In this document: positions 13,711 to 14,140 of the stretch, in pieces
How positions within the stretch are numbered: the stretch's first letter is position 1
How the letters are laid out: every line of letters starts with the position of its first letter
NCBI GenBank assembly: GCA_030018635.1
Contig: JASEHU010000022.1
Span: 1-14,140, forward strand
Source of the DNA: a bacterium
Lineage (GTDB): Bacteria; UBA9089; CG2-30-40-21; SBAY01
DNA: 14,140 nucleotides
Direction of reading: 5' to 3'
The notes under the pieces: model-generated
Told to the model about the DNA's origin: nothing
The model's input: only the letters and a program-made list of their open reading frames with translations
Databases searched by the model: none
Made by a program: the position numbers and the translations under genes

Positions 13711-14050
13711 AAGGGCTGTTCTGGGCAAAGGGGCTGAATCTATCTTTGAGATTACGAAATTTGAAAAGAAAGAAACGCCGTTTAAATCCATAAGACAACC
13801 TAAATTCAAGACATTTGAGGTGAAATTATCTATTTTGCTTCGCGATGACCAATTAGAACATCTGACAAATTTAGAGTGGCAAATAATGAGAAAACGCTCT
13901 TCAGAAAATAAAAAAGAAAGAATTACCAAAAACTCGATTATTCGGGCATATATCGATGTTTTAAGCAGTCTGTCGATAGATACATCCGAGATAAGGGATG
14001 AGGCAGATTTGCTCCGCAGATTAAAAAGCAAATTGCAGGTAATTCAGTAA
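13703..14050 (+). CDS. Small RHH-like partner of ParA in the ParB position
   Basis: A 115-residue protein overlapping the end of parA by 8 bp. It opens MNRRAVLGKGAESIF, close to the basic start of ParB (MxRRxLGKGLxxL) that stimulates the ParA ATPase. There is no ParB/Srx nuclease-like domain, no HTH and no CTP-binding GERRxRA motif. Instead FEVKLSILLRDDQLEHL (~39-55), then helices with RITKNSIIRAYIDVLSSL (~74-91), resemble a ribbon-helix-helix DNA-binding fold. RHH partners of ParA (ParG, omega) bind iteron arrays upstream of their operon, and this operon has such an array. I infer that it is a centromere-binding adaptor. The RHH call rests on the pattern strand-then-two-helices and should be tested by structure prediction. 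Confidence 0.75.
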   Translation: MNRRAVLGKGAESIFEITKFEKKETPFKSIRQPKFKTFEVKLSILLRDDQLEHLTNLEWQIMRKRSSENKKERITKNSIIRAYIDVLSSLSIDTSEIRDEADLLRRLKSKLQVIQ

Positions 14051-14055
14051 TCAGG

Positions 14056-14086
14056 AATAGGTCTAATAAGTTTTATAAGACCTATT
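14056..14086. repeat. Inverted repeat downstream of the par operon
   Basis: AATAGGTCT (14056-14064) and AGACCTATT (14078-14086) pair perfectly over a 13-nt AT-rich loop. It may act as a weak transcription stop after the operon, but no T-tract follows. The remaining bases to the window end contain cagtagtcagaattcaggag-type repeat sequence and no gene. Confidence 0.55.
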
Positions 14087-14140
14087 AGTGGTTCATAACA
14101 TTTGATATTGTGGGTGCTCCAGTAGTCAGAATTCAGGAGT

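Noticed and set aside
13681..14031. Antisense open frame over the RHH-like gene
   Set aside because: Shadow of the plus-strand gene, which has a coupled start and sensible protein; the same applies to the antisense frames in the TPR, fic and hflX genes.

Overview
The window is a 14.1 kb, AT-rich stretch of bacterial DNA with short intergenic gaps, many degraded genes and several families of small intergenic hairpins. It holds Gram-negative-style housekeeping genes (FmdB-type zinc ribbon, exported TPR protein, HflX, DoxX/MauE), a Fic protein, a decayed restriction-modification (R-M) locus and a ParA locus. This looks like a genome from an uncultivated candidate-phylum bacterium. I cannot assign a phylum from sequence alone. 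TGA is used as a normal stop (fmdB-type gene, second methyltransferase), so I read everything with the standard code.

Layout. (1) 64-2690, plus strand: FmdB-type zinc ribbon, a membrane-anchored coiled-coil protein, and an exported ~10-TPR protein with a FlgT-C-like tail. (2) 2691-3163: gene-poor DNA with an inverted repeat and a stub of a BRO/DinD-type gene. (3) 3164-4558: an OLD-like ATPase whose Toprim region appears to be deleted. (4) 4705-7095: a Fic protein behind a promoter carrying three copies of one 10-mer, followed 24 nt later by hflX, whose only plausible start is ATT. (5) 7089-7842: a rhodanese remnant and a DoxX/MauE membrane protein, separated by a 23-bp-arm hairpin. (6) 8010-12633, minus strand: an R-M operon running from a strong promoter at 12605-12633 through a wHTH-like protein, an HNH nuclease and two SPPY methyltransferases. 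One methyltransferase carries TGA in place of a probable Trp codon. The other is split by a 234-bp MITE-like element with a perfect 9-bp target duplication. (7) 12653-12813: nested inverted repeats. (8) 12833-14050, plus strand: a textbook promoter, three 18-bp palindromic tandem repeats, parA, and a small ribbon-helix-helix-like protein in the ParB position.

The two points of greatest interest are these. First, the parA module pairs a Soj-like ATPase with a short RHH-like protein that starts with a ParB-like basic peptide, directly downstream of dyad iterons; this suggests a partition system in which an RHH adaptor replaces ParB. Second, the R-M locus has lost both methyltransferases by independent lesions while its nuclease frame stays open. 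In addition, two genes (hflX and the TPR gene), and possibly a third (HNH), appear to start at ATT behind good Shine-Dalgarno sequences.
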